Below are positions 23,967-30,882 of a stretch of DNA of 30,882 bases, one piece after another. The notes beneath the pieces are model-generated. The model did no database searches. It was not told where the DNA came from and saw nothing but the letters and a program-made list of their open reading frames with translations. This stretch comes from an uncultured Opitutaceae bacterium (GTDB taxonomy: Bacteria; Verrucomicrobiota; Verrucomicrobiia; Opitutales; Opitutaceae). Location: the NCBI GenBank assembly GCA_937958045.1, contig CALFXL010000042.1, positions 1 through 30,882 of the forward strand. Reading direction: 5' to 3'. A program made the translations under genes and the position numbers. Positions within the stretch are counted from its first letter, which is position 1; the number at the start of each line of letters is the position of its first letter.

Positions 23967-24980
23967 TTACTCACCGGCCGACTTGTTGCGCTGCCGGCGG
24001 CGGTAAAGCATGGCACCCGCGAGTACCGTGGCCCCGATGAGGCCATAGGTCGAGGGCTCGGGAATGGGGCTGGCGTAGATGCCGGTGACCGGGTCGTTAC
24101 TACGTACGAGCCAATCGGAAACTCCGGCGCCAGGGGCAAACACCGTCGTGGTGAACTGCGCGAAGAGGTCCGCGGTCTGGCCGGGAATGAATGGCGAGGT
24201 GAATGCATCCGTGTCGAAAAGTGCGGCATCGGTGCCGCCGATCACGTCGAGATACACCTGACCCGTACCGCCCGAGGAAGCGTTGAAGATCGAGGAGAAC
24301 TCCGTGTCCAAGCCACCCAGAACGCCGTCATCGTGGAGGAATCCGGCTTTCGACACCGTTCTCAGGATGTTCCAACCGTCGGTGACGGTGGCGTATTGGT
24401 CGAGAGCGGAGCGTCCTGCGCTGCCTTGAAGAGGATCGTACTGGGTGAAGGCCGGATCGCTCATGTCTTGGAGGTAGATGTCCACATGGAGGCCCACGCC
24501 GTTGATTTCTTGGAAACCGTCAGCGAGCTGATTCACGTAGAAGTCTTGTTCTCCGTAAAATACGACCGTGAGTTGCTGGTTTTTGCCGGCTTCCGACCAC
24601 ACGACTGATCCTGCGAGATCGGTGATGGTCAGGATGCGGGCGATGCCCCACGTGTCTTCTTCACCGATCGCTCCGGTGGATCCGGCAGTCTGGATTCCAT
24701 TCAGCGTGGTGATGCCGTCCGCCACCGAAGTGGCGCTGCCGCCCGCTCCGTAACCGGCGGCGGTGCCCGGGGCGCCGAGGTTGGGATAGAGCGATCCCAT
24801 GTCGAAATTCTGCAAGTTGATGCGGAACTGCCCGGTGAATGCTTCACCGATCGCGTGACCGCTGACGGTATCTTCATAGCTCAAAACGAGCTGGGCATGA
24901 CCTGTCGAAGATAAGCCCCCCAAAGCCAGGAGTGTTCCCAAGAATGCTCCCGCGTATTTTTTTATGCCGTAGTTTTTCAT
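23967..24980 (-). CDS. PEP-CTERM sorting-domain surface protein
   Basis: A 337-residue exported protein with a signal peptide (KKYAGAFLGTLLALGGLSS, cleaved at GHA-Q). The C-terminus has the PEP-CTERM tripartite signal PIPEPSTYGLIGATVLAGAM followed by YRRRQR, which directs processing by an exosortase and display at the surface. The central 260 residues are Gly/Thr/Asp-rich, beta-rich and unassigned. A clear AGGA Shine-Dalgarno is present 9 bp upstream of the start (24990-24993). No exosortase gene is in the window. It has its own terminator and an isolated 340-bp upstream region. Confidence 0.9.
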   Translation of the reverse strand: MKNYGIKKYAGAFLGTLLALGGLSSTGHAQLVLSYEDTVSGHAIGEAFTGQFRINLQNFDMGSLYPNLGAPGTAAGYGAGGSATSVADGITTLNGIQTAGSTGAIGEEDTWGIARILTITDLAGSVVWSEAGKNQQLTVVFYGEQDFYVNQLADGFQEINGVGLHVDIYLQDMSDPAFTQYDPLQGSAGRSALDQYATVTDGWNILRTVSKAGFLHDDGVLGGLDTEFSSIFNASSGGTGQVYLDVIGGTDAALFDTDAFTSPFIPGQTADLFAQFTTTVFAPGAGVSDWLVRSNDPVTGIYASPIPEPSTYGLIGATVLAGAMLYRRRQRNKSAGE

Positions 24981-24989
24981 GATTATTAG

Positions 24990-24993
24990 TCCT
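24990..24993 (-). promoter_or_regulatory. Ribosome-binding site of the PEP-CTERM gene
   Basis: AGGA on the minus strand, nine bases before the ATG. It is noted because most genes in this window lack a recognisable Shine-Dalgarno. Confidence 0.6.
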
Positions 24994-25322
24994 GACGACG
25001 AAGCTGGAGGATTTTTCGTGTCATTGCCGGTGGCTTGTCGCCCGATGCGAGCAGGCCGTGGGCAGGATCGAATTGGTTGAGGTGAGAGAGAACTCCGCGG
25101 ATGCGAAATCCTCGGCGGCGTAAGTTATACCTCGTCAGGGACGCTCCGTCTTCCGGATGAGCATCCGATCAAAAACTAGTGGTTTTGCCTAACGGCGTAC
25201 GAGGGTAAGCCGGGGGTGAAAACGACCGGGCTGGGGGTCGCACAAATTTTTGTGCAATCCATAGTTCCGCAAGTGCTGGAATCGCGTTGCCACCGCGTGC
25301 AAAACGAGCGCGCCCAGCCGAA
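24994..25322. other. Intergenic region upstream of the PEP-CTERM gene
   Basis: About 330 bp without a convincing gene; the small open frames are shadows of the rhomboid-like gene's antisense. It contains the GCACAAA/TTTGTGC palindrome at 25240-25255 and the short inverted repeat AAAAC-TAGTG-GTTTT near 25174-25188. It probably carries the PEP-CTERM promoter and the 3' end of the rhomboid-like transcript. Confidence 0.5.
25240..25255. promoter_or_regulatory. 16-bp palindrome GCACAAA-TT-TTTGTGC
   Basis: A perfect 7-2-7 inverted repeat. It lies downstream of the rhomboid-like gene and far upstream of the PEP-CTERM gene, both on the minus strand. It may be an operator for the PEP-CTERM gene or a weak transcription stop. 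Confidence 0.45.
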
Positions 25323-26174
25323 TCAGCGACCGTATTTCCGCAGCGTGTGGGTGCGTGCGGCGGCATCGAGCCGCGCGCGCTCTTCGGGCGTGAGGCTCGC
25401 CATGCCGGAGCGCGCGATCTTGTCGAGCAGGGCGTCCATTTCAGCCGTCGTCTGATCGGCGCGTGCACTTGGGCTGGATGCACGTGCGGCATCGCGCGAG
25501 GACGGTTCGGGATCGGGCAACACACGCAAGCGCGGGCGGCCTCGGCTCAGGCGAAATGACGGCAGCGAAAAACGTCCTTGTTGATAGCGGACGAAAGCGA
25601 ACGCGAAGCCGGTGGACGACAGCAGGCCGATGAGTTCAAAGGGCGAGCTGTTGAGCGCCATCAAGGCGTAGAGCGCAACGAGGACGATCGCGACCCACTT
25701 CGCCAGCAGGTTAAATAGAAGAACCGCATTGGGATAAAGCGTGGCAAATGCCACGAAGAGCGCGAATCCGCCGATCTGCCCGGTGAAACGCGTGTGTATC
25801 CAGAATCCCATTACAGTATGGATCAATGGCTTGACCAGATAGAGTCCGAGATAGAGCCCGAGGAATTTCCGGCGCCCGAAGAATTTTTCCAGTTCACGGC
25901 CGAACCACGCGATCATGAGCATATCGATCACGAACCACAGGCTCGGTTGATTGATGAGGCCGTAGGTAAAGATGCGCCACACTTCGCCTCGCAGCACGGC
26001 CGGGCTGTCGAAGGCGCCCGCAGACGCGATGTGCCCGAAACCGGCGAGATTCGCGATGACGGTGGCGAGCAGCGACGCCACGAATACAATGATGACGAAA
26101 TAGGCCGCGTACACAGGCTGGCCGCGAAACCAGAGCAGCGGTTGATGTTCTTCGTGCGTGTCGTATCCGTTCAT
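25323..26174 (-). CDS. Rhomboid-fold membrane protein, catalytic residues absent
   Basis: A 283-residue protein starting MNGYDTHEEHQPLLWF; the longer in-frame ORF adds residues with no membrane or family character. Six or so hydrophobic segments follow the rhomboid layout: EVWRIFTYGLINQPSLWFVI recalls the WR motif, and FALFVAFATLYPNA recalls the end of helix 4. At the active-site position GxSG the protein has G132-Q-I134-G135, and no helix-6 histidine is visible (LIGLLSSTGFAFAF). It is therefore probably not a protease. A polar linker precedes a C-terminal helix pair (EMDALLDKIARSGMASLTPE) shared with many rhomboid-family proteins. It may act as a chaperone or scaffold. Confidence 0.8.
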   Translation of the reverse strand: MNGYDTHEEHQPLLWFRGQPVYAAYFVIIVFVASLLATVIANLAGFGHIASAGAFDSPAVLRGEVWRIFTYGLINQPSLWFVIDMLMIAWFGRELEKFFGRRKFLGLYLGLYLVKPLIHTVMGFWIHTRFTGQIGGFALFVAFATLYPNAVLLFNLLAKWVAIVLVALYALMALNSSPFELIGLLSSTGFAFAFVRYQQGRFSLPSFRLSRGRPRLRVLPDPEPSSRDAARASSPSARADQTTAEMDALLDKIARSGMASLTPEERARLDAAARTHTLRKYGR

Positions 26175-26386
26175 GCTGATGACGAAAGGCTGCCGCAGGC
26201 CAACGCATCGCGCAAGTGACCAAAGCGGGTTTACGTGCGCGGGGGTCACATGAGCGTCAAGCTGCGTTATGTTTGCGAAATCGGACGCACGTGTCGGGCT
26301 GCTTGACTGAGCCGCACCCCATCGCACGCTAAACCCCATTCGCCCGTTTTTGCGGGCAACGCCCCAGTTCAGTCCCCAGCGCTTTC

Positions 26387-26947
26387 ATGTCTGAAATCAC
26401 CCAGGTTCTCCATGCCATCGGCCGCGGAGAAGAGCGGGCCTCCGAAGAGCTGTTGCCTCTTGTGTACAACGAGCTGCGGCGTCACGCGAGCGCGCGCATG
26501 GCGCACGAAGCGGCGGGGCAGACGTTGCAACCGACGGCATTGGTGCACGAAGCCTGGCTGCGCATCTTCGACGGCGGCGAGCAACGCTGGCAAAATCGCG
26601 CGCATTTCTTCGGCGCCGCTGCGGAAGCGATGCGCCGCATCTTGATTGAAAACGCGCGCAAAAAATCACGCCTGAAGCGCGGCGGAAATCAGCGACTGCT
26701 CGATGTGGATCAGCTCGAAATCGCGGCGACTACGCCGGAGGAGAAAGTGCTGTTGATCGACGATGCGCTCGAACGTTTCCAGCTGCAGGATCCGGAGAAA
26801 GCGCGCGTGGTTGTGCTCAAATTTTTCGGGGGGCTCACCAATCAACAAGTCGCTGAGGCACTTCAGGTAACTGAGCGCACGGTCGAGCGGCACTGGGCCT
26901 ACGCCAAAGCGTGGTTGTTCCAAGCGATCCGCGGACCCCACGCGTGA
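26387..26947 (+). CDS. ECF-type RNA polymerase sigma factor
   Basis: A 186-residue extracytoplasmic-function sigma factor of the type common in planctomycetes and verrucomicrobia. Region 2 is seen in LLPLVYNELRRHASARMAHE and LQPTALVHEAWLRI with the promoter-melting region following. Region 4, a helix-turn-helix, reads LTNQQVAEALQVTERTVERH (about residues 147-166) and ends WAYAKAWLFQAI. It should direct RNA polymerase to a stress- or nutrient-responsive promoter. No separate anti-sigma gene follows; instead a membrane kinase starts 19 bp downstream, the usual pairing for this subfamily, where the kinase is thought to control sigma activity. Confidence 0.93.
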   Translation: MSEITQVLHAIGRGEERASEELLPLVYNELRRHASARMAHEAAGQTLQPTALVHEAWLRIFDGGEQRWQNRAHFFGAAAEAMRRILIENARKKSRLKRGGNQRLLDVDQLEIAATTPEEKVLLIDDALERFQLQDPEKARVVVLKFFGGLTNQQVAEALQVTERTVERHWAYAKAWLFQAIRGPHA

Positions 26948-26966
26948 GCGTTTTGAAGCGCGAACC

Positions 26967-29120
26967 ATGAGCAGTCCGGTCCTTCCCAGCGAAGAAGATA
27001 TCTTCGACACGGCGCGCAGCATCGAGACGCCGGCCGAGCGCATGGCTTATCTCGAACGCGCGTGCGCGGGACGTCCGGAGATGCGAGCGCGCGTGGAGCG
27101 TTTGCTCGCGGCGGGATCGGAGGCGGATGCGTTTTTTGAAGAAGGCAGTGCGGTGATCCGTGCGAAGTTGCCTGGCGAAGAGGCGATCGGCACGCGCATC
27201 GGTCGCTACAAACTCGTGCAGAAAATCGGCGAAGGCGGCTGCGGCGTGGTTTACATGGCCGAGCAGGAACAGCCGGTGCGTCGTTTGGTCGCGCTCAAGA
27301 TCATCAAGCTCGGCATGGAAACCAAAAGCGTGATCGCGCGCTTTGAAGCCGAGCGACAAGCGCTCGCGATGATGGATCATCCCAACATCGCCCGCGTGTT
27401 CGATGCGGGCGCGACGGATCGCGGGCCGCCGTATTTTGTGATGGAGCTCGTGCGCGGCGAGAAGATCACCGATTTCTGCGAACGCCATCGGCTTACGATC
27501 GCGCAGCGTTTGGATTTATTTATCCAGATCTGCCACGCGATTCAGCACGCGCATCAAAAGGGCATCATCCACGGCGACATCAAACCGTCGAATATCCTCG
27601 TCGAACAACACGACGGCGAAGCGGTGCCCAAGGTCATCGATTTCGGCATCTCGAAGGCCACCGAGGCGCGTCTCACCGACAAGTTGTTTACCACCTACGC
27701 GCAGTTGATCGGCACTCCGGCTTACATGAGTCCGGAGCAGGCGCAGATGGGCGGCGTGGATATCGATACGCGCAGCGACATCTACAGTTTGGGCGTGTTG
27801 TTGTACGAACTGCTTACGAGCCGCACGCCGTTTGATCCTCAAGAACTCGCGGCCGGCGGTCTCGACGAGATGCGCAAGATGCTGCGCGAACGCGAACCCG
27901 CACGTCCGTCAGCGCGGCTCAATGCGCTGCCGTTGAACGAACTCGTGAAAGTGGCCGCGGGGCGGCAGACCGATGCGGCGCGTCTCATTTCCTCGCTGCG
28001 GGGCGACATCGATTGGATCGCGCTGAAGGCGTTGGAGAAAGATCGCGCGCGTCGCTACGAAACCGCCAACGGTCTCGCGATGGATGTCCACCGCCACTTG
28101 CACAACGAACCGGTGGTGGCGTGCCCGCCGAGCTGGGCGTATCGCCTGCAAAAACTCGTACGGCGCAATCGCGTGGTTTTCATCGCCGGCGCGTCGGTGG
28201 CGTTGGCGCTCGTGGTCGGCACGGGCGTGTCCACATGGTTGCTTTTGAAAGAACGCGAAGCGCATCAGCGCGCGCTCGCCGCCGAACAACAACAAGCGCG
28301 TCTGCGTCAGGAAGCGGAAACGCGCGAAAAGATCACCCAAGCGGCTTTGCTCGTGAGCCAGGAGCGTTTCGCCGAAGCGGACGCTTTGCTCGGAGAAATC
28401 CCGCTGGAGAAGCCGACGCTCGAAGGCGCGGCGGTGATTCGCTCCGTGGGCGAGTGGCACGCGTTGGAAGGCCGCTGGCGCGAAGCGGCGGACCGACTGC
28501 GCTTGTTGCTCAAAGTCGATCAACTCGAGGGCATCGACGTGATCACGCTCGATTATCTGCGCTGTGGTCCGGCTTTGTTGGAAGCGAAGGATTTTGAGGG
28601 CTTCCGCCGTTTTCGCGAAGATGCCGTCGCGCGGTTTTCGCAAGTGGTGTCTCCCTTCTCCGATCGCATCGTGAAGATTTGTCTGCTCGGCCCGACCGAC
28701 GCCGCGGCGCTCACCGCGATCGCGCCGCTCGCCGAGGATACCACGCGCGCTTATGAGGCCGCCGTGCAGGCGGGTGATGTGTTTCAAGCGGCGTGGCGTG
28801 CGATGGCGCTCGCGCTATTGGAATATCGCAAAGGTCATCATACGGCGGCGATTCAATGGGCTCAGCGCAGTCTCGCCGCGTCGGACCAAAACGCATCGCG
28901 CGCGATGGCATCGGGCGCGATTCTCGCCATGGCGCGCACGAAGCTCAACGAGCACGCGCAAGCTCGCGCCGACCTGACGATGGTGAACGAACTTTGGGAC
29001 AATCGCCTCAAGAGCGGATTCGATCACGGACGCGGCACGCCGGTGCAGGGGTTTTGGTTCGATTACGCCTTCGCGCGCATTCTTCAGCGCGAAGCGGAAA
29101 CAGTCGTCGCAGGCAGGTGA
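26967..29120 (+). CDS. Membrane Ser/Thr protein kinase paired with ECF sigma factor
   Basis: A 717-residue protein. A short helical N-terminus (ETPAERMAYLERACAGRPEM) precedes the kinase domain, about residues 82-385. The Gly loop is IGEGGCGVVYMAE, Lys111 (VALKIIK) is the ATP-anchoring lysine, the catalytic Asp204 lies in HGDIKPSN, and Asp225 is in IDFG. The usual Arg of the HRD motif is Gly203, so it is a non-RD kinase. One transmembrane segment spans 403-427. The C-terminal 290 residues are helical and TPR-like, placed across the membrane from the kinase. It lies 19 bp after the sigma gene, so co-expression is likely. Signal and substrate are unknown. Confidence 0.92.
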   Translation: MSSPVLPSEEDIFDTARSIETPAERMAYLERACAGRPEMRARVERLLAAGSEADAFFEEGSAVIRAKLPGEEAIGTRIGRYKLVQKIGEGGCGVVYMAEQEQPVRRLVALKIIKLGMETKSVIARFEAERQALAMMDHPNIARVFDAGATDRGPPYFVMELVRGEKITDFCERHRLTIAQRLDLFIQICHAIQHAHQKGIIHGDIKPSNILVEQHDGEAVPKVIDFGISKATEARLTDKLFTTYAQLIGTPAYMSPEQAQMGGVDIDTRSDIYSLGVLLYELLTSRTPFDPQELAAGGLDEMRKMLREREPARPSARLNALPLNELVKVAAGRQTDAARLISSLRGDIDWIALKALEKDRARRYETANGLAMDVHRHLHNEPVVACPPSWAYRLQKLVRRNRVVFIAGASVALALVVGTGVSTWLLLKEREAHQRALAAEQQQARLRQEAETREKITQAALLVSQERFAEADALLGEIPLEKPTLEGAAVIRSVGEWHALEGRWREAADRLRLLLKVDQLEGIDVITLDYLRCGPALLEAKDFEGFRRFREDAVARFSQVVSPFSDRIVKICLLGPTDAAALTAIAPLAEDTTRAYEAAVQAGDVFQAAWRAMALALLEYRKGHHTAAIQWAQRSLAASDQNASRAMASGAILAMARTKLNEHAQARADLTMVNELWDNRLKSGFDHGRGTPVQGFWFDYAFARILQREAETVVAGR

Positions 29121-29134
29121 TTGGCGCGCGCCGG

Positions 29135-30295
29135 CTAGCGAATGGCCGCGCGCAGCTTAAGGAGTTTTTCGCCTGCGGCGTGAAGGGTCGCGGGCTTTTT
29201 CGCGAAGTTGAGACGTACGTATCGATTTTCCGGATACGGGAAGAAACTCGATCCCGGCACCGGCGCGACGCCGATCTCGCGTGCCATCCAATGCGCGCAT
29301 TCGATATCGCCGTCGAAGCCGAGTGGCGAAACATCGAGCATCACGAAATAAGCGCCTTCGGGGCGCGTGTAGCTGAGTCCAGTTTTGTCCAAATAGCTGC
29401 ACAGGATGTCGCGCTGCGCGGCGTATTCGGCCGAAAGTTCTTCGTAATACGACACGGGAAAATTGAGCGCGGTGACGACGGCGTGTTGAAGCGGAGCGGC
29501 GGCGCCGACGGTGAGGAAATCGTGGACCTTGCGCGCTTGCGCGATGATCGATGCGGGTGCGTGGATGTAGCCGAGCCGCCAGCCAGTGATGGAAAATGTT
29601 TTCGAAAGCGAAGAGCACGACAGCGTGCGCGCAGCCATGCCTGGCAAGGTGGCGAAATGGACGTGTTTTCGTCCGTCGAAAACGATGTGTTCGTACACTT
29701 CGTCGGTGATCACGAAGGTATCGAACTCCTCGGCGAGTGCGGCGATCTGAAGCAGTTCTTCGCGTGTGAAAACGCGACCGCAGGGATTGGAGGGATTGCA
29801 GAGGATGAAGGCCTTCAGTCCGCCAGCGAAGGCGGCGCGCAACTCGGCTGGATCGAAATGGTAATGCGGCGGATGCAGTGGCACATGAACCGGCGTTGCG
29901 CCTGTGAGGATCGCGTCGGCGTTGTAGTTTTCATAAAACGGCGAGAAGAGCCCGACGCGATCGCCCGGATCGCAGACGGTCATCATCGCCACCATCATCG
30001 CTTCGGTGGCGCCGCAAGTGACGACGAGCTCGCGCTGCGGATCGACGGCGAGACCGGTGAAGCGTTTGAGTTTCGCGGCGAGAGCGTCGCGCAATTCCGG
30101 CGATCCCCAGGTAATCGCGTATTGATGACGGCCGGCGTCCATCGCGTCTTTCGCCGCTTGCACGAGCGGTGCCGGCGGATCGCAATCGGGAAAACCTTGG
30201 GACAAATTGATCGCGCCGTGTTGTTGCGCGACACGCGTCATCTCTCGGATGAACGATTCGGTGAAAACGGCCGTGCGACGAGAAGTGGAGGGCAT
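29135..30295 (-). CDS. Class I/II PLP aminotransferase (methionine/kynurenine aminotransferase-like)
   Basis: A 386-residue fold-type I PLP enzyme, the same length as E. coli YbdL. INLSQGFPDCDPP near residue 29, the GATEAMM cofactor-phosphate loop, NPSNPCGRVF, ITDEVYEH (Asp that contacts the PLP nitrogen), the Schiff-base Lys232 in SSLSKTFSITGWRLGY, and the substrate-carboxylate Arg in RLNFAK are all present. Members transaminate methionine, kynurenine or glutamine with a broad range of 2-oxo acids; substrate preference cannot be read from sequence. Its stop lies 14 bp from the convergent kinase stop. The DUF2238 gene is 108 bp upstream on the same strand. Confidence 0.92.
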   Translation of the reverse strand: MPSTSRRTAVFTESFIREMTRVAQQHGAINLSQGFPDCDPPAPLVQAAKDAMDAGRHQYAITWGSPELRDALAAKLKRFTGLAVDPQRELVVTCGATEAMMVAMMTVCDPGDRVGLFSPFYENYNADAILTGATPVHVPLHPPHYHFDPAELRAAFAGGLKAFILCNPSNPCGRVFTREELLQIAALAEEFDTFVITDEVYEHIVFDGRKHVHFATLPGMAARTLSCSSLSKTFSITGWRLGYIHAPASIIAQARKVHDFLTVGAAAPLQHAVVTALNFPVSYYEELSAEYAAQRDILCSYLDKTGLSYTRPEGAYFVMLDVSPLGFDGDIECAHWMAREIGVAPVPGSSFFPYPENRYVRLNFAKKPATLHAAGEKLLKLRAAIR

Positions 30296-30403
30296 GCGGA
30301 AAAGGAGACGTTTGGCGAAACGCGTTCACCCGCGGAGATGGCACGCGGGACGACGTGATCAAGCTCTTCGCGTGAACTACGGCCGATCGGTTCGCGGGAA
30401 AAC

Positions 30404-30882
30404 TTATTTGCGAGGAAGCCCGGCCAATCGCGCGAGTTCCGCCTCGCCGAGCGGGGCATGTTTCACGCGAAGGCTTTCGGCGAATTCACGAGCGAAGTCG
30501 CGATTGTAGCGGCGATTGATGGCTGCGACGGCGATCATCGCTAGCAACGCACCAAGCGATGCGAGCGCCATGTCTTTATGCGCGTCCCAGACATCGCCTT
30601 GGGTTCCGAGATAAGCCTGACCGAGATCGCCGCCGAAGAACTCGGCGGCTACCCATTCGAAAAGTTCGAAGAGCATCGACGTGCTCATCGCGAGATCGAA
30701 CGGCAGAAAATAACTCCAGAAACCGCGGGCGTCGGCCACGCGCACAAACAGTTCGCGAATCGGGTAGGCGAGCAGGAAGCCGTAGAGAAAATGCACGAGA
30801 CGATCGAAGTGGTTGCGCTCGAAACCGAGGATCTCGTTGAGCGAGCGGCCGAAAAGCGCACGTGTCCAGTCGTTGTAGGGGA
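30404..30882 (-). CDS. DUF2238/YjdF-family inner-membrane protein, 5' end outside the window
   Basis: The frame is open from the right edge; the GTG at 30796 is internal, because upstream residues (DWTRALFGRSLNEILGFERN, then HFDRLVHFLYG) continue the family pattern of DUF2238/YjdF proteins. About 158 C-terminal residues are present, with at least three membrane segments: LYGFLLAYPIREL, a helix through FLPFDLAMSTSMLFELFEWV, and MALASLGALLAMIAVAAI. GTQGDVWDAHKDMALA is the conserved loop, consistent with acidic and histidine residues of the family. No activity is known for the family. The C-terminal tail is soluble and charged. Confidence 0.85.
   Translation of the reverse strand, partial: PYNDWTRALFGRSLNEILGFERNHFDRLVHFLYGFLLAYPIRELFVRVADARGFWSYFLPFDLAMSTSMLFELFEWVAAEFFGGDLGQAYLGTQGDVWDAHKDMALASLGALLAMIAVAAINRRYNRDFAREFAESLRVKHAPLGEAELARLAGLPRK

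Noticed and set aside
25323..26339. Longer start for the rhomboid-like protein at 26339
   Set aside because: The extra 55 residues lack hydrophobic or family character; the shorter start MNGYDTHEE leads directly to the first membrane segment.
28793..30358. 521-codon plus-strand frame
   Set aside because: Antisense to the aminotransferase and out of frame with the kinase; no domain texture.
1..30882. CRISPR arrays, tRNA/rRNA genes, insertion sequences or phage genes
   Set aside because: No regularly spaced repeats, cloverleaf-like segments, transposase or integrase motifs, or terminal inverted repeats were seen.

Overview
The window is high-GC bacterial chromosome that most resembles a verrucomicrobial (Opitutaceae-like) genome. 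The pointers are a planctomycete/verrucomicrobial-type ECF sigma factor paired with a membrane Ser/Thr kinase, a PEP-CTERM surface protein, many secreted polysaccharide-degrading enzymes, a Tat-exported rhamnogalacturonan lyase-like protein and few Shine-Dalgarno sequences. This placement is inferred from gene content only. No rRNA, tRNA, insertion sequence, phage gene or CRISPR array was seen.

Layout. (1) 1-4703: a gene fragment leaving the left edge, a cytochrome bd-type quinol oxidase operon (cydA-cydB, ATGA overlap), a convergent putative Na+/H+ antiporter and a small PH-like hypothetical. (2) 4935-14664: a pectin/rhamnogalacturonan-I locus. A LacI-type regulator and an RbsD-type pyranase run leftward. 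Divergently, a sodium:solute symporter, a Gfo/Idh/MocA oxidoreductase and an L-rhamnose mutarotase are joined by two ATGA overlaps, followed by a Tat-exported PL26-type exo-rhamnogalacturonan lyase and a secreted GH51 arabinofuranosidase. Clear terminators follow the last two genes. (3) 14813-16925: deoC, a putative lipoprotein with propeller-like repeats and a DUF4440/NTF2-like protein. (4) 16952-18721: a DUF2892 membrane protein, a YchJ-family SEC-C protein and a helical-repeat membrane-anchored protein. (5) 18765-20642: a modular secreted PL1 pectate lyase, preceded by about 730 bp of non-coding DNA rich in inverted and direct repeats. (6) 21375-24980: a FeeM-like N-acyltransferase, a convergent adenylate-forming (PaaK/CapK-like) enzyme overlapping it by 122 bp, and a PEP-CTERM protein. 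(7) 25323-30882: a rhomboid-fold protein lacking the catalytic serine, an ECF sigma factor with its kinase, a class I aminotransferase and a truncated DUF2238/YjdF membrane protein leaving the right edge.

How it fits together. The secreted enzymes (PL1, PL26-like, GH51) would depolymerise homogalacturonan, the RG-I backbone and arabinan side chains. The symporter would import a product. Two anomerase-type mutarotases and an NAD(P)-type oxidoreductase would process it under LacI control. No unsaturated rhamnogalacturonyl hydrolase (GH105) and no rhamnose isomerase/kinase/aldolase is present here, so the intracellular step is either encoded elsewhere or performed unusually. The most unusual candidates are that oxidoreductase-centred operon, the acyltransferase/ligase pair beside a PEP-CTERM protein, and the repeat-rich control region between 20643 and 21374.
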